Shown in pieces: positions 33,118 through 42,351 of a stretch of DNA of 53,380 nt. Numbering within the stretch: position 1 is the first letter of the stretch; the number at the start of each line of letters is the position of its first letter. The stretch is from Prevotella sp. UBA2725 (GTDB lineage Bacteria; Bacteroidota; Bacteroidia; Bacteroidales; Bacteroidaceae), in the NCBI GenBank assembly GCA_002353825.1, contig DEKJ01000028.1, positions 169,688-223,067 on the forward strand. The letters run 5' to 3'. Under the pieces are notes generated by a model. That model was not told the origin of the DNA and did not search any database. It worked only from the letters and a program-made list of their open reading frames with translations. The position numbers and the translations under genes were made by a program.

Positions 33118-36100
33118 TTACTTCCCTGCCTTTTTCTTCTTTTTTCTTTCGAACGAGAACAGGTCACGCAGACTGCCAAAGTCTTTCTTAAGAATGAAGC
33201 CGACGCCCTGCGTGTTGAGCGAGTTACGCGTAAAGTAACGGTCGTTGGCCTGATTATAGACATGCACGCTGAAGTTGCCATTGGGGAAGATGAGGTAACG
33301 CAGGTCGAAGTCGCCAATGAACGAGGTTGTAGCATTGGCATTATCGCGGTAGCCTATCTGTCCATTGAAGACGAGACGATTGTTGAGCAGGTTACCACTG
33401 AACAGTCCTTCATACTCAGCATTGTTGAATCCCTCGTCGCCCGTCGAGATATTAGCACCAAAGTTCCAGTTACTGTTTTTCATCAGGCCGCCAATAACAT
33501 TGTTGATCTGCTGACTGAGCTGTCCACTGAGGATGCTCTGCATGGCAAGCGACGTTTGGTTAGTCTGCGTGCTGGCGTTATTGGTACCGCGCGAATAGAA
33601 TCGTCCCACAGCAAGAAGGTAAAGCACCTGCTGGTTCATCTCCTCCTGGCCATTGATGATGCTCGAGATCATCTGCTTGGTGTCGGAGCTCATCGTAGGG
33701 AAGTCGAGGTCGAAACTCACCTGTGGGTTCGCCGGTGTGCCGGTGATGTCCATGATACAGTTCACCTTCACGTTGTTCGACGAGAAGCTCTTGCCCATCT
33801 GAAGGTCGGAGAGGCTGACTGAGGCGATGGAATACAGGGCCCTCAACTTGAGGATCGCCGCGTAAGGATCTCCGCCGAAGGTGATGGTACCTCCTTGCGA
33901 GAAAGTAAAGATCTTCTTGATGATGTTTTGTATCGTCAGGCTGTAGATGCCCCGTTCTACGGTATAAGTACCGAAGATGTCGAGCCCGCCTTTATTAAAA
34001 TAGGTCGCACGCAGCGTTCCTGCGCCATTGAGCGTGATATAGTCGCCCGTTGCCTTGTCGGTGATGAGACGGAGGGTAGCACTCGGATTGGCATTGATGA
34101 GCAGACTGAGATGAATGTCCGTGGGGATATCAGGGATGCTGTCGGCCGGTAGCCTGTTAATACTGTCGGGGCGTGAAGCTGAAGCGTTGCGGTCATGCCA
34201 GTGGACAAAGTCCTGGGCATCCGGCGCCGTGGTGCTTGTGATGTCGTAAACTACTTCCGAGCCTTTCGTCGGCGTGACATTGACGTTGACATCGAGTGTA
34301 CCCGGACGGCTCTTGACCGTCACATCGCCCGTGCCGAAGACTTTTCCATAGAAACTGCTGCCGTCGGAACCGTCGAGGTTATAAGCTAACAGATGGTTGG
34401 CCCGTGCACTGATGTCGGCCGTGATATGGCTGATATGCTGATGATGGATGGCACCACTGACAATGCCTTGATTGCCATAGGCATCACGGATCGGGTCGTC
34501 GACGAGCTGTATCTCATTCTCAATGAAGTGGACCTTGCCGCCGTTGACATAATAGCGCACGCCCGTCGGTTTGATCGTCATCGCACCGTCGGTCGTGATG
34601 TCGCCCGTGAGGTTCAGTTTGCTCAGATCACCCCACAACCGCAGGTCGCCATTGCCCCGAAGATCCACATCACTTAGGAAACTGGAGGCAAGCGTACCCA
34701 AGAACTCAGCCCGTGAGTTGTCGAGCTTCATGCCGAGGTCAATATAATGGTGCTTCGTGGAGACATAGCCACTGACAATGGTGTGCGAAGGAATGATGGT
34801 CTTGCCTTCCCGAATGGTATCTTTCGCAATGCCATCAATATTGATTTGTCCTTCGCTGAGCTTCCATCCCACATTGGCATAGAGTGTGCCAAGACGTCCT
34901 TGAATCAGTTTGAAGTTGTCGACACGCAGGCTGCCATTGATATCCGGACTACTGAAAAGACCTTTCACGCTCGCCGTACCCGATGCTGCACCACCAAACT
35001 CCACAGAGTGGAAATTAACAAGATTGAGGATATAGTTCACGTTGACATTCTTGAGCGTTGCTGTCAGCGAGTCACGGTCATTGTTAGAGCCTATTCCCGA
35101 TATGAGGATACTTTGTTTGCCCCCGGAGATGAGAAAGTCGTGCACCTCCAAGTGGTTCTTACTGTAGAGGATGGTAGAGGGATGGACCGTATAGAGCGAG
35201 TCGCCGATATGCACCTGCGACTGATTAAAGTTGAGCAGTGCCAGCGTCTTACCTTCCATGTCTTTCCGGAAAGCGACCTCAGAGCTCAGCGTGCCGCGCA
35301 ACCGCTGAAAGGCAGCATGATTGTCGAGCGAGACATTTGCCGTGATATGGTCGTTGCCTGCCGACGCTTGTAACCCGAGGTCAGTGCCGAGCGTCTCTGT
35401 TCGCATATTCGTAAGCGCCGCCTCAACGGAGAGGATGCCGTCTATTGTTCGAACGGTCGTCCGGATATTCTTCAGATGCCTATCACCATAGACGATATCT
35501 GGTGCAGAGAGATCAGCATCGAGCGAGGATCCGTCGCGCCCGAAAGTAGCCCGCACGTTGACCGTATCAAGGATATCGAGTGGCACGTTGAGGAAAGGCC
35601 GTGCCCACTTGCTGTCCGTCAGACGGGCAGCGAAGCTCACCTCCCCGGCATGGATAGGACGGTAACGGAACGGCGCGAGATTCGTGATACCCGGTAGTTT
35701 CTTTACGATGACGTTCTCGATGGCCTGAGGCAGAGCAGCATAATCGAACTTGCCATACACGGCTGCCGAGCCAAAGCCACTGTGCATCAACAAGTAATGG
35801 CCACGAGAGGAGTGCCCGGCACGGAAGTTGAGAGAATCGAGGCTATAAGTGTCGTCGCCCTGCTTCATCGAGAAGTTGTCGACACGAAGATAGCCGTCAG
35901 TTGTGTTGATGTCACGCCCACGGAAATTGGCATCCACCGTGCCGCCATAAGTAGCATTGGCGAGTCTGCCCTTGAGCATGTTCAATGCAGACGGCAGGAA
36001 ATGAGCAACCGTCGCCTTGAGGTGAACAGTTTTCTCAGCACCGAGCAGACTGGCGCCGCCTTCAGCCGTGAGACTGATGTTCGGATCGTCGATGCTCACG

Positions 36101-37521
36101 CGTCCCTCTGCCATCCCACCGACATAGGAGCCGTCGAGCGAGATGTTGCGATAGATATAGTTGTTATAGTCGAAACGAGACACGAGACCCTTGGCACTGA
36201 ACTGCTTTGCCTTGATGTCGCCACTGCCATCCAGGTCAGCCACTAACATGCCGAAATGAGGATTGGCAAGCATCGTTCCGAGCGAGAATCCTTTTGTAGC
36301 AATGTGACCACCAATGCGGCTACCCGCCTTCCGTACATCCAGCACCGCATTGCCCGCTCCGGTATGCAGCTCGCCTTTCGCCATAAGATCGCCACCACGA
36401 CCCGATGCCGAACCTCGGAAAGCAATGTTGCCAAGGCGCATCACCGGCTCCGGCACTTTCCCTGCAAAATATTTCACGACATTGGCATTGGCATGGAACT
36501 GCCGCACTACGGCATGCCAGCGCAAGGGCTTGCCCAGCACAAGGCCACCCACGGCAGAGAGGCGCAGGTCGGATGGTTTCACGAAACTGTTATAACCCGC
36601 ATACTGTGGCATGGAGAGGTCTAACTGGGAGATGGAAATACGCTTCCCCACCCCACTGACAGAAGCACGGACAAGCAACGGACGGGCGATGGCGGCAAAG
36701 TCGGGAACGAAGGCCCGCAGGTCGGCGAGGTTGACACGCGACAAAGCCAGCGCGGCATTAAAGGTCCGCTTCCCGTTCTTCATGACGGTCTCAGCGTGCG
36801 GGATATTAATCTCCGAACGCGGCAGTTCCAGATAGAAGTTGTCAAGACTTGCCGACTGCTTCGTAGCCTTCGCCTTGAAAGATAACGCGCGGAGGTCGAG
36901 ACCCGATGCTTCACGAAGAGACAGACGCTTCAGATAAACATTGTAATTGTCGCCGTCCGTGATACTGAAGATAATGTGCGAACTGATATTCGATACATTC
37001 AAGTGATTGACATCAAAAGTCTTGATTTCCGGCTTGTCGAGACGGTTCCATGACATCTGTCCATGGCGGATAATCAAACTGTTGATAGCGAGGTTGAGAT
37101 GCGACTTCTGTGACTTGTTCTTAGAAGCCAGGGAATCGAGCACGAACTGGAAGTTAGGCTTTGTCGAAGCGTTCTCCTGATAGAGATTAAACTTCGGCGT
37201 GAAGATCTGAGCCGAGGTGATTGTCACACGCCCTTGCACCAGGTCGGTATAACTGAACTTTGCCGACAGGCGGGAAGTCCACAGCATGTGCTTGCCCCGC
37301 TGATCGAGCATCGCCACGTCATCGATAATGATACGGTTGAACAAGCCCACATCGACGCGTCCTACGGACACCGCTGTGCCGAGTTTCTTCGAGATGGCAG
37401 ACGCCACAGCCCGGCCCAATGCCGACTGTACGGCAGGGACATGCACAAGGGCAATGACGGCGAGATAAAGGCCTACCGTCACCCATAAGATGATATTTAT
37501 GATGCGTCTGAGTCTCTTCAA
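33118..37521 (-). CDS. TamB-like translocation and assembly module / AsmA-like bridge protein
   Basis: A 1467-aa protein with an N-terminal TM anchor (IINIILWVTVGLYLAVIALV), a very long beta-rich body of repeating short strands (DUF490/AsmA-like groove) and the conserved TamB C-terminal domain (about 1150-1410; GGTITFGGDPYAAILKLRALYSI, DITGTPANPQVSFDLDFP, ...QQVLYLLAVGRFYS). Such proteins span the periplasm from inner to outer membrane and move phospholipids or help insert outer-membrane proteins. It ends in a poly-lysine tail (FERKKKKKAGK). No tamA/bamA homologue is in the window. It is divergent from the nqr operon. The large size is normal for Bacteroidetes. Confidence 0.92.
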   Translation of the reverse strand: MKRLRRIINIILWVTVGLYLAVIALVHVPAVQSALGRAVASAISKKLGTAVSVGRVDVGLFNRIIIDDVAMLDQRGKHMLWTSRLSAKFSYTDLVQGRVTITSAQIFTPKFNLYQENASTKPNFQFVLDSLASKNKSQKSHLNLAINSLIIRHGQMSWNRLDKPEIKTFDVNHLNVSNISSHIIFSITDGDNYNVYLKRLSLREASGLDLRALSFKAKATKQSASLDNFYLELPRSEINIPHAETVMKNGKRTFNAALALSRVNLADLRAFVPDFAAIARPLLVRASVSGVGKRISISQLDLSMPQYAGYNSFVKPSDLRLSAVGGLVLGKPLRWHAVVRQFHANANVVKYFAGKVPEPVMRLGNIAFRGSASGRGGDLMAKGELHTGAGNAVLDVRKAGSRIGGHIATKGFSLGTMLANPHFGMLVADLDGSGDIKAKQFSAKGLVSRFDYNNYIYRNISLDGSYVGGMAEGRVSIDDPNISLTAEGGASLLGAEKTVHLKATVAHFLPSALNMLKGRLANATYGGTVDANFRGRDINTTDGYLRVDNFSMKQGDDTYSLDSLNFRAGHSSRGHYLLMHSGFGSAAVYGKFDYAALPQAIENVIVKKLPGITNLAPFRYRPIHAGEVSFAARLTDSKWARPFLNVPLDILDTVNVRATFGRDGSSLDADLSAPDIVYGDRHLKNIRTTVRTIDGILSVEAALTNMRTETLGTDLGLQASAGNDHITANVSLDNHAAFQRLRGTLSSEVAFRKDMEGKTLALLNFNQSQVHIGDSLYTVHPSTILYSKNHLEVHDFLISGGKQSILISGIGSNNDRDSLTATLKNVNVNYILNLVNFHSVEFGGAASGTASVKGLFSSPDINGSLRVDNFKLIQGRLGTLYANVGWKLSEGQINIDGIAKDTIREGKTIIPSHTIVSGYVSTKHHYIDLGMKLDNSRAEFLGTLASSFLSDVDLRGNGDLRLWGDLSKLNLTGDITTDGAMTIKPTGVRYYVNGGKVHFIENEIQLVDDPIRDAYGNQGIVSGAIHHQHISHITADISARANHLLAYNLDGSDGSSFYGKVFGTGDVTVKSRPGTLDVNVNVTPTKGSEVVYDITSTTAPDAQDFVHWHDRNASASRPDSINRLPADSIPDIPTDIHLSLLINANPSATLRLITDKATGDYITLNGAGTLRATYFNKGGLDIFGTYTVERGIYSLTIQNIIKKIFTFSQGGTITFGGDPYAAILKLRALYSIASVSLSDLQMGKSFSSNNVKVNCIMDITGTPANPQVSFDLDFPTMSSDTKQMISSIINGQEEMNQQVLYLLAVGRFYSRGTNNASTQTNQTSLAMQSILSGQLSQQINNVIGGLMKNSNWNFGANISTGDEGFNNAEYEGLFSGNLLNNRLVFNGQIGYRDNANATTSFIGDFDLRYLIFPNGNFSVHVYNQANDRYFTRNSLNTQGVGFILKKDFGSLRDLFSFERKKKKKAGK

Positions 37522-37589
37522 GCAGAATTTATAAAGTGGATATTATAATATAAACGTTACAATGTGGGCAGCTTGCACTTCTCCCTGTG

Positions 37590-37597
37590 CAAAATTA
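37590..37597 (-). promoter_or_regulatory. -7 box (TAATTTTG) of the tamB-like gene
   Basis: An exact TAnnTTTG on the minus strand, 69 nt before the ATG at 37521, in the divergent spacer shared with nqrA. No clear -33 element. Confidence 0.5.
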
Positions 37598-37662
37598 GAC
37601 AAAAAATTGCCTTTAGAGAAGAAAAAACGCGCAGATTTCTGTCAATTGGTACAAAAAATGAT

Positions 37663-37670
37663 TAAATTTG
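37663..37670 (+). promoter_or_regulatory. -7 box (TAAATTTG) of the nqr operon
   Basis: An exact TAnnTTTG match 34 nt before ATG 37705. The two divergent -7 boxes (this one and 37590-37597) are about 65 bp apart, so the promoters lie back to back. Confidence 0.55.
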
Positions 37671-37704
37671 CACGCAGTACACCAAAATATCTTTTATCTG
37701 TTTT

Positions 37705-39057
37705 ATGGCAAATGTAATTAAGTTGCGTAAAGGCTTAGACATTAACCTGGCAGGGAAGGCTGCGAAGGAGAAGGTGGCGACAGCTGCATCCTCCGTATAC
37801 GGTCTCTCCCCTTCGTCGTTTCCGGGCATCACACCCAAGGTGGCCGTGAAGGAAGGCGATCATGTGCTTGCCGGTGAGCCTTTGTTCGTAAACAAAGCTT
37901 GTCCGGAGATGGGCTTTGCCTCACCTGTCAGCGGTACTGTCAAGGCCGTGGTGAGAGGTGCACGCCGTAAGGTGCTCATGGTGACGGTAGAAGCCGACGC
38001 CGAACAGCAGGCCCACGACTATGGGAAGGCTGATGTTGCTTCGCTCGACAGCGAAGCTGTGAAAAACAAGCTTTTGGAAGCAGGGCTCTTTGGCTACATC
38101 AACCAGATGCCTTATGCCGTCGTGGCCAGTGCTCAGACCCAGCCCGACGGTATTTTCGTTTCTGCCCTTCGTGACATGCCGTTAGCATGCGACTTTGAGT
38201 TTGAACTCCAGGGTAACGAAGAGGCTTTCAAGACGGGCCTGAAAGCACTCGCACGCATCGCGCCCGTGCATCTCGGCACAGGTGCTGAGCAGACCGTTCC
38301 TACACTGACAAGTGTGGAAGGTGTGGATCTCAATGTCTTCGACGGTCCCTGCCCTGCAGGCAACGTCGACGTACAGATCAACCACATCAGTCCGATGAGC
38401 AAGGACAAGACGGTGTGGACCGTTGACCCCACAGCCGTCATCTTCATCGGTCGTCTGTTCCTCACAGGTAAGGTGGACCTCACACGCACCATCGCCGTGG
38501 CCGGCAGCCGCGTAAAGTCACCGGCTTACACCGACGTGAAGGTGGGCACGCCCCTGAAAGATATCCTCAACGGACGCCTCGCCCAGACGGAGCATATCCG
38601 CATCATCAACGGCAACCCTCTGACAGGTTTGCACGACACGCTCGACGGGTTCCTCGGAGCACACACTTCCGAAGTGACGGTCATTCCTGAGGGCGACGAT
38701 GTCAATGAGACCCTCGGCTGGATCATGCCACGCACAAAGGAATTCTCCGTCAGCCATAGTTACTTCTCTTGGCTCTTCGGCAAGAAGAAGACTTACGACC
38801 TCGACGCACGTATCAAAGGCGGCGAGCGACACATGATCATGAGCGGCGAATACGACAAGGTGCTGCCCATGGACATCTATGCCGAATATCTCATCAAGGC
38901 TATCATCGCCGGCGACATCGACAAGCAGGAGCAGCTCGGCATCTACGAAGTGGCTCCCGAAGACTTTGCCCTCGCCGAGTTTGTGGACAGTTCGAAGCTT
39001 CCTTTGCAGAAGATTGTCCGCGAAGGTCTTGACATCCTGAGAAAGGAGAACGCGTAA
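37705..39057 (+). CDS. nqrA: Na+-translocating NADH:quinone reductase subunit A
   Basis: A 450-aa cytoplasmic-side subunit of the Na+-NQR complex. The start MANVIKLRKGLDINLAGKA, the repeated lipoyl/biotin-like fold (ITPKVAVKEGDHVLAGEPLFV, FASPVSGTVKAVVRGARRKVL) and the LFGYINQMPYAVV region are typical of NqrA. It belongs to the quinone-binding end of the enzyme. First of six collinear genes nqrABCDEF in the standard order, 63 nt before nqrB. Na+-NQR oxidises NADH, reduces quinone and pumps Na+, and could thereby power the Na+-linked symporters in this window. Confidence 0.95.
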   Translation: MANVIKLRKGLDINLAGKAAKEKVATAASSVYGLSPSSFPGITPKVAVKEGDHVLAGEPLFVNKACPEMGFASPVSGTVKAVVRGARRKVLMVTVEADAEQQAHDYGKADVASLDSEAVKNKLLEAGLFGYINQMPYAVVASAQTQPDGIFVSALRDMPLACDFEFELQGNEEAFKTGLKALARIAPVHLGTGAEQTVPTLTSVEGVDLNVFDGPCPAGNVDVQINHISPMSKDKTVWTVDPTAVIFIGRLFLTGKVDLTRTIAVAGSRVKSPAYTDVKVGTPLKDILNGRLAQTEHIRIINGNPLTGLHDTLDGFLGAHTSEVTVIPEGDDVNETLGWIMPRTKEFSVSHSYFSWLFGKKKTYDLDARIKGGERHMIMSGEYDKVLPMDIYAEYLIKAIIAGDIDKQEQLGIYEVAPEDFALAEFVDSSKLPLQKIVREGLDILRKENA

Positions 39058-39120
39058 TCCCTTACAGCGTTTTGTTAAAGTCTCAATAGAATTTTCCAAT
39101 AATAATATCCAATATTTGGA

Positions 39121-40284
39121 ATGAACGCATTAAAGAAATATTTCGATAAGATACGGCCGAACTTTGAGGACGGCGGCAAGCTGCATGCTTTCCGGAGCGT
39201 GTACGAGGGTTTCGAGTCGTTCCTCTTCGTGCCCAACACCACCTCGGCGAGCGGCGTGTCAATCCACGACGCCATCGACTCGAAGCGTATCATGAGCTTC
39301 GTGGTCATCGCCCTGCTGCCCGCCATGCTCTTCGGCATGTACAATGTGGGCTATCAGAACTATCTCGCCGCCGGCACCCTTGCCTCGGCATCGTTCTGGA
39401 GCATCTTCGGCTACGGCTTCCTCGCCGTGCTCCCGAAGATTCTCGTGAGCTACATCGTCGGTCTGGGCATCGAGTTTGCCTGGGCTCAGTGGAAAGGTGA
39501 GGAGATCCAGGAGGGGTACCTCGTCTCGGGTATCATCATCCCACTCATCATCCCTGTCACGACCCCGTTGTGGATCTTAGCTCTGGCTTGTGCCTTCTCC
39601 GTCATCTTCTGTAAGGAGATCTTCGGCGGCACGGGTATGAACATCTTCAACGTCGCTATCGGCGCACGTATGTTCCTCTTCTTCTCTTATCCGTCGAAGA
39701 TGACCGGTGACGCCGTATGGGTGGCAAAGGACAGCATCTTCGGCTTAGGCAACACGCTCCCCGACACCTTCACCATGGCTACGCCCCTTGCTCACCTCGC
39801 ACAGGGCACACCGATGGACACCAGCGTGTGCAACATGATCACGGGCCTCATGCCGGGCTCTATCGGTGAGACTTCCGTCATCGCCATCGCTATCGGTGCC
39901 GTCATTCTCTTGTGGACGGGCATCGCCAGTTGGAAGACCATGCTGAGTGTCTTCATCGGCGGCAGCGTCATGGGCGCTATCTTCCATGCTACGGGTGCTT
40001 CTCCTATCGCATGGTGGGAGCAGCTCATCCTCGGTGGTTTCTGCTTCGGTGCCGTGTTCATGGCTACCGACCCGGTGACCTCCGCACGCACAGAGACCGG
40101 TAAGTGGATCTACGGATTCATCGTCGGCGCCATGGCTATCATCGTCCGCGTGAAGAACCAGGGCTACCCTGAGGGTATGATGCTCGCCATCTTCTTCGGT
40201 AACATGATTGCTCCGCTCATCGACTACTGTGTCGTTGAGTGCAACATCTCCAAGCGGGCAAAGCGCAGCAAGGTTTCAGAATAA
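39121..40284 (+). CDS. nqrB: Na+-NQR subunit B (membrane, covalent FMN)
   Basis: A 387-aa integral membrane subunit with about nine or ten TM helices, the Na+ channel core, homologous to RnfD. The N-terminal cytoplasmic stretch (KKYFDKIRPNFEDGGKLHAFRSVYEGFESFLFVP) is characteristic. The flavinylation site is probably Thr221 in DTFTMATPLA, which fits the D-x-x-[ST]-x-A-T pattern of phosphoester-bound FMN, although the usual G is M here. The end carries MATDPVTSARTETGKWIYG and GNMIAPLIDY. 24 nt separate it from nqrC. Needs the ApbE flavin transferase, which is not in the window. Confidence 0.95.
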   Translation: MNALKKYFDKIRPNFEDGGKLHAFRSVYEGFESFLFVPNTTSASGVSIHDAIDSKRIMSFVVIALLPAMLFGMYNVGYQNYLAAGTLASASFWSIFGYGFLAVLPKILVSYIVGLGIEFAWAQWKGEEIQEGYLVSGIIIPLIIPVTTPLWILALACAFSVIFCKEIFGGTGMNIFNVAIGARMFLFFSYPSKMTGDAVWVAKDSIFGLGNTLPDTFTMATPLAHLAQGTPMDTSVCNMITGLMPGSIGETSVIAIAIGAVILLWTGIASWKTMLSVFIGGSVMGAIFHATGASPIAWWEQLILGGFCFGAVFMATDPVTSARTETGKWIYGFIVGAMAIIVRVKNQGYPEGMMLAIFFGNMIAPLIDYCVVECNISKRAKRSKVSE

Positions 40285-40308
40285 TTAGGACAAGAAAAAC
40301 GAACAGTC

Positions 40309-40926
40309 ATGAAAACGAACAGTAATTCATATACCATTATCTATTCGGCGGTTATCGTCGTGATAGTGGCGTTTCTCCTTGCCTTTGTCTACCAGGCGCT
40401 CAAGCCCATGCAGACTGCCAATGAAGCTCTGGCAAAGAAGAAACAGATTCTCTACAGCCTCAACATCCGCAACTTGGACGACAAGGCTGCAGAAGCTAAA
40501 TACAATAGTGTTGTGAAGCAGGAGAAGACCGTGGACGGCAGTGAGATGTTCATCTGCAACGTCGACGGCAAGACCAAGTATGTCTTCTCGATGACCGGTA
40601 TGGGTCTGTGGGGCGGCATCAGCGGTTTTGTGTCAGTCAACGATGACAAGTCGACGGTCTACGGAGCTTACTTCAACCATGAGAGTGAGACAGCCGGCCT
40701 CGGTGCTGAGATCAAGGACAACCAGAAATGGCAGGAGAAGTTCCAGGGCAAGAAACTCTTCAAAGGCAACGACCGCAGTTCTATTGCGCTCTCGGTGCAG
40801 AAGAAGGTGACAGACCCATCAACACAGGTGGACGCCGTCACGGGTGCCACGCTGACCTCCAACGGTGTGGCCAATATGCTGCACAACGGCCTTGGGAAGT
40901 TCTTGAAGTTCCTCAACAGTAAGTAA
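40309..40926 (+). CDS. nqrC: Na+-NQR subunit C (covalent FMN)
   Basis: A 205-aa subunit with one N-terminal TM helix (YTIIYSAVIVVIVAFLLAFVYQAL) and a periplasmic FMN-binding domain. The flavinylation motif DAVTGATLTSNG is complete, placing FMN on Thr181. GLWGGISGFVSV and ETAGLGAEIKD are the usual FMN_bind landmarks. It is somewhat shorter than the proteobacterial subunit, as in other Bacteroidetes (family knowledge). Between nqrB and nqrD with short spacers. Confidence 0.94.
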   Translation: MKTNSNSYTIIYSAVIVVIVAFLLAFVYQALKPMQTANEALAKKKQILYSLNIRNLDDKAAEAKYNSVVKQEKTVDGSEMFICNVDGKTKYVFSMTGMGLWGGISGFVSVNDDKSTVYGAYFNHESETAGLGAEIKDNQKWQEKFQGKKLFKGNDRSSIALSVQKKVTDPSTQVDAVTGATLTSNGVANMLHNGLGKFLKFLNSK

Positions 40927-40960
40927 TTACAATATTATATAACACATATAATATATCATT

Positions 40961-41590
40961 ATGAGTTTATTTTCAAAACAGAATAGAGCGGCATTCATAG
41001 AGCCTCTGCATCTGAACAACCCTATCATGGTTCAGGTGCTCGGTATCTGTAGTGCCCTTGCCGTGACCTCACAGCTCAAGCCTGCCATCGTCATGGGACT
41101 GGCCGTGACGGTCATCACGGCTTTCTCCAACGTCATCATCTCGCTCATCCGCAACACTATCCCGATGCGTATCCGTATCATCGTGCAGCTCGTTGTGGTG
41201 GCAGCCTTGGTGACTATCGTCAACCAGATCCTCGGTGCCTTTGCCTATGACGTCAGTGTACAGCTCAGCGTCTACGTCGGTCTGATCATCACCAACTGTA
41301 TCCTCATGGGCCGTCTCGAGGCTTTCGCCATGATGAACAAACCCTGGCCCTCGTTCCTCGACGGACTGGGCAACGGATTAGGCTACGCCATGATCCTTGT
41401 CATCGTCGGTGCTTTCCGTGAGTTCTTTGGCAGAGGCTCGCTCCTCGGCTTCCAGATCATTCCACAGGGCGCCTACGACTGCGGCTATATCAACAACGGC
41501 ATGATGACAATGTCGTGCACCGCACTGATCCTCATCGGCTGCGTCATCTGGATCAACCGCGCTTTCTTTGTAAAAGAGGACAAAAAATAA
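40961..41590 (+). CDS. nqrD: Na+-NQR subunit D
   Basis: A 209-aa membrane subunit with six predicted TM helices, homologous to NqrE and RnfE. Signature pieces: NPIMVQVLGICSALAVT near the N-terminus, YVGLIITNCILMGRLEAFAM (with the Cys that helps bind the intramembrane Fe cluster between NqrD and NqrE), and DGLGNGLGYAMILVIVGAFREFFGRGSLLGF. Spaced 34 nt after nqrC and 19 nt before nqrE. Confidence 0.95.
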   Translation: MSLFSKQNRAAFIEPLHLNNPIMVQVLGICSALAVTSQLKPAIVMGLAVTVITAFSNVIISLIRNTIPMRIRIIVQLVVVAALVTIVNQILGAFAYDVSVQLSVYVGLIITNCILMGRLEAFAMMNKPWPSFLDGLGNGLGYAMILVIVGAFREFFGRGSLLGFQIIPQGAYDCGYINNGMMTMSCTALILIGCVIWINRAFFVKEDKK

Positions 41591-41609
41591 ACGAAGGAAA
41601 TAATAGGAA

Positions 41610-42236
41610 ATGGAACACGCTATAGCATTATTCTTCCGGTCTATCTTCGTAGACAACATGATCTTCGCTTACTTCCTCGGTATGTGTTCATACTTAGCAG
41701 TAAGCAAGAACGTCAAGACCTCACTTGGTCTTGGTCTCGCTGTGACCTTCGTGCTCGTCATCACCGAGCCTATCAACTATCTTCTTCAGGTTTATGTGCT
41801 CGGCCCCGACTGCCTCGTCCAGGGCGTTGACCTGAGCTATCTGAGTTTTATCCTTTTCATCGCTATCATCGCCGGTATCACACAGCTCGTGGAGATGGCC
41901 GTTGAGAAGTTCTCACCGTCGCTCTATGCAGCCCTGGGTATCTTCCTCCCGCTGATCGCTGTGAACTGTGCCATCATGGGTGCCTCTCTTTTCATGCAGC
42001 AGCGCATCAAGCTCCCCATCACCAACGCACAGGCTATCTCCGACTTCGGTGACAGCATCGCCTACGCATTGGGCAGTGGTCTGGGCTGGACGCTCGCCAT
42101 CGTCATGTTCGGTGCTATCCGTGAGAAGATGGAGTACTGCGACGTTCCCAAGCCGCTTCAGGGCATGGGCATCGCCTTCATCACCGTCGGCCTCATGGCT
42201 ATGGCTATGATGTGCTTCAGCGGACTGCAGTTCTGA
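41610..42236 (+). CDS. nqrE: Na+-NQR subunit E
   Basis: A 208-aa six-TM subunit, inverted-topology partner of NqrD. It shows FRSIFVDNMIFAYFLGMCSYLAVSKNVKTSLGLGLAV at the start (including the cluster-liganding Cys), LFIAIIAGITQLVEM, FLPLIAVNCAIMGASLF and the C-terminal GMGIAFITVGLMAMAMMCFSG. All parts are at normal length. A 115-nt purine-rich spacer separates it from nqrF, the longest gap in the operon. Confidence 0.95.
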   Translation: MEHAIALFFRSIFVDNMIFAYFLGMCSYLAVSKNVKTSLGLGLAVTFVLVITEPINYLLQVYVLGPDCLVQGVDLSYLSFILFIAIIAGITQLVEMAVEKFSPSLYAALGIFLPLIAVNCAIMGASLFMQQRIKLPITNAQAISDFGDSIAYALGSGLGWTLAIVMFGAIREKMEYCDVPKPLQGMGIAFITVGLMAMAMMCFSGLQF

Positions 42237-42351
42237 CGCTTCGCTAAAGAATAAAGAAGAAAGAATAAAGAAGACAGAGACGGTTGAATGAGACTGAACA
42301 AAAGGTCGCAGGAAGACCGCACAAAAGAAAACAAAGTAAAACAACAATAAC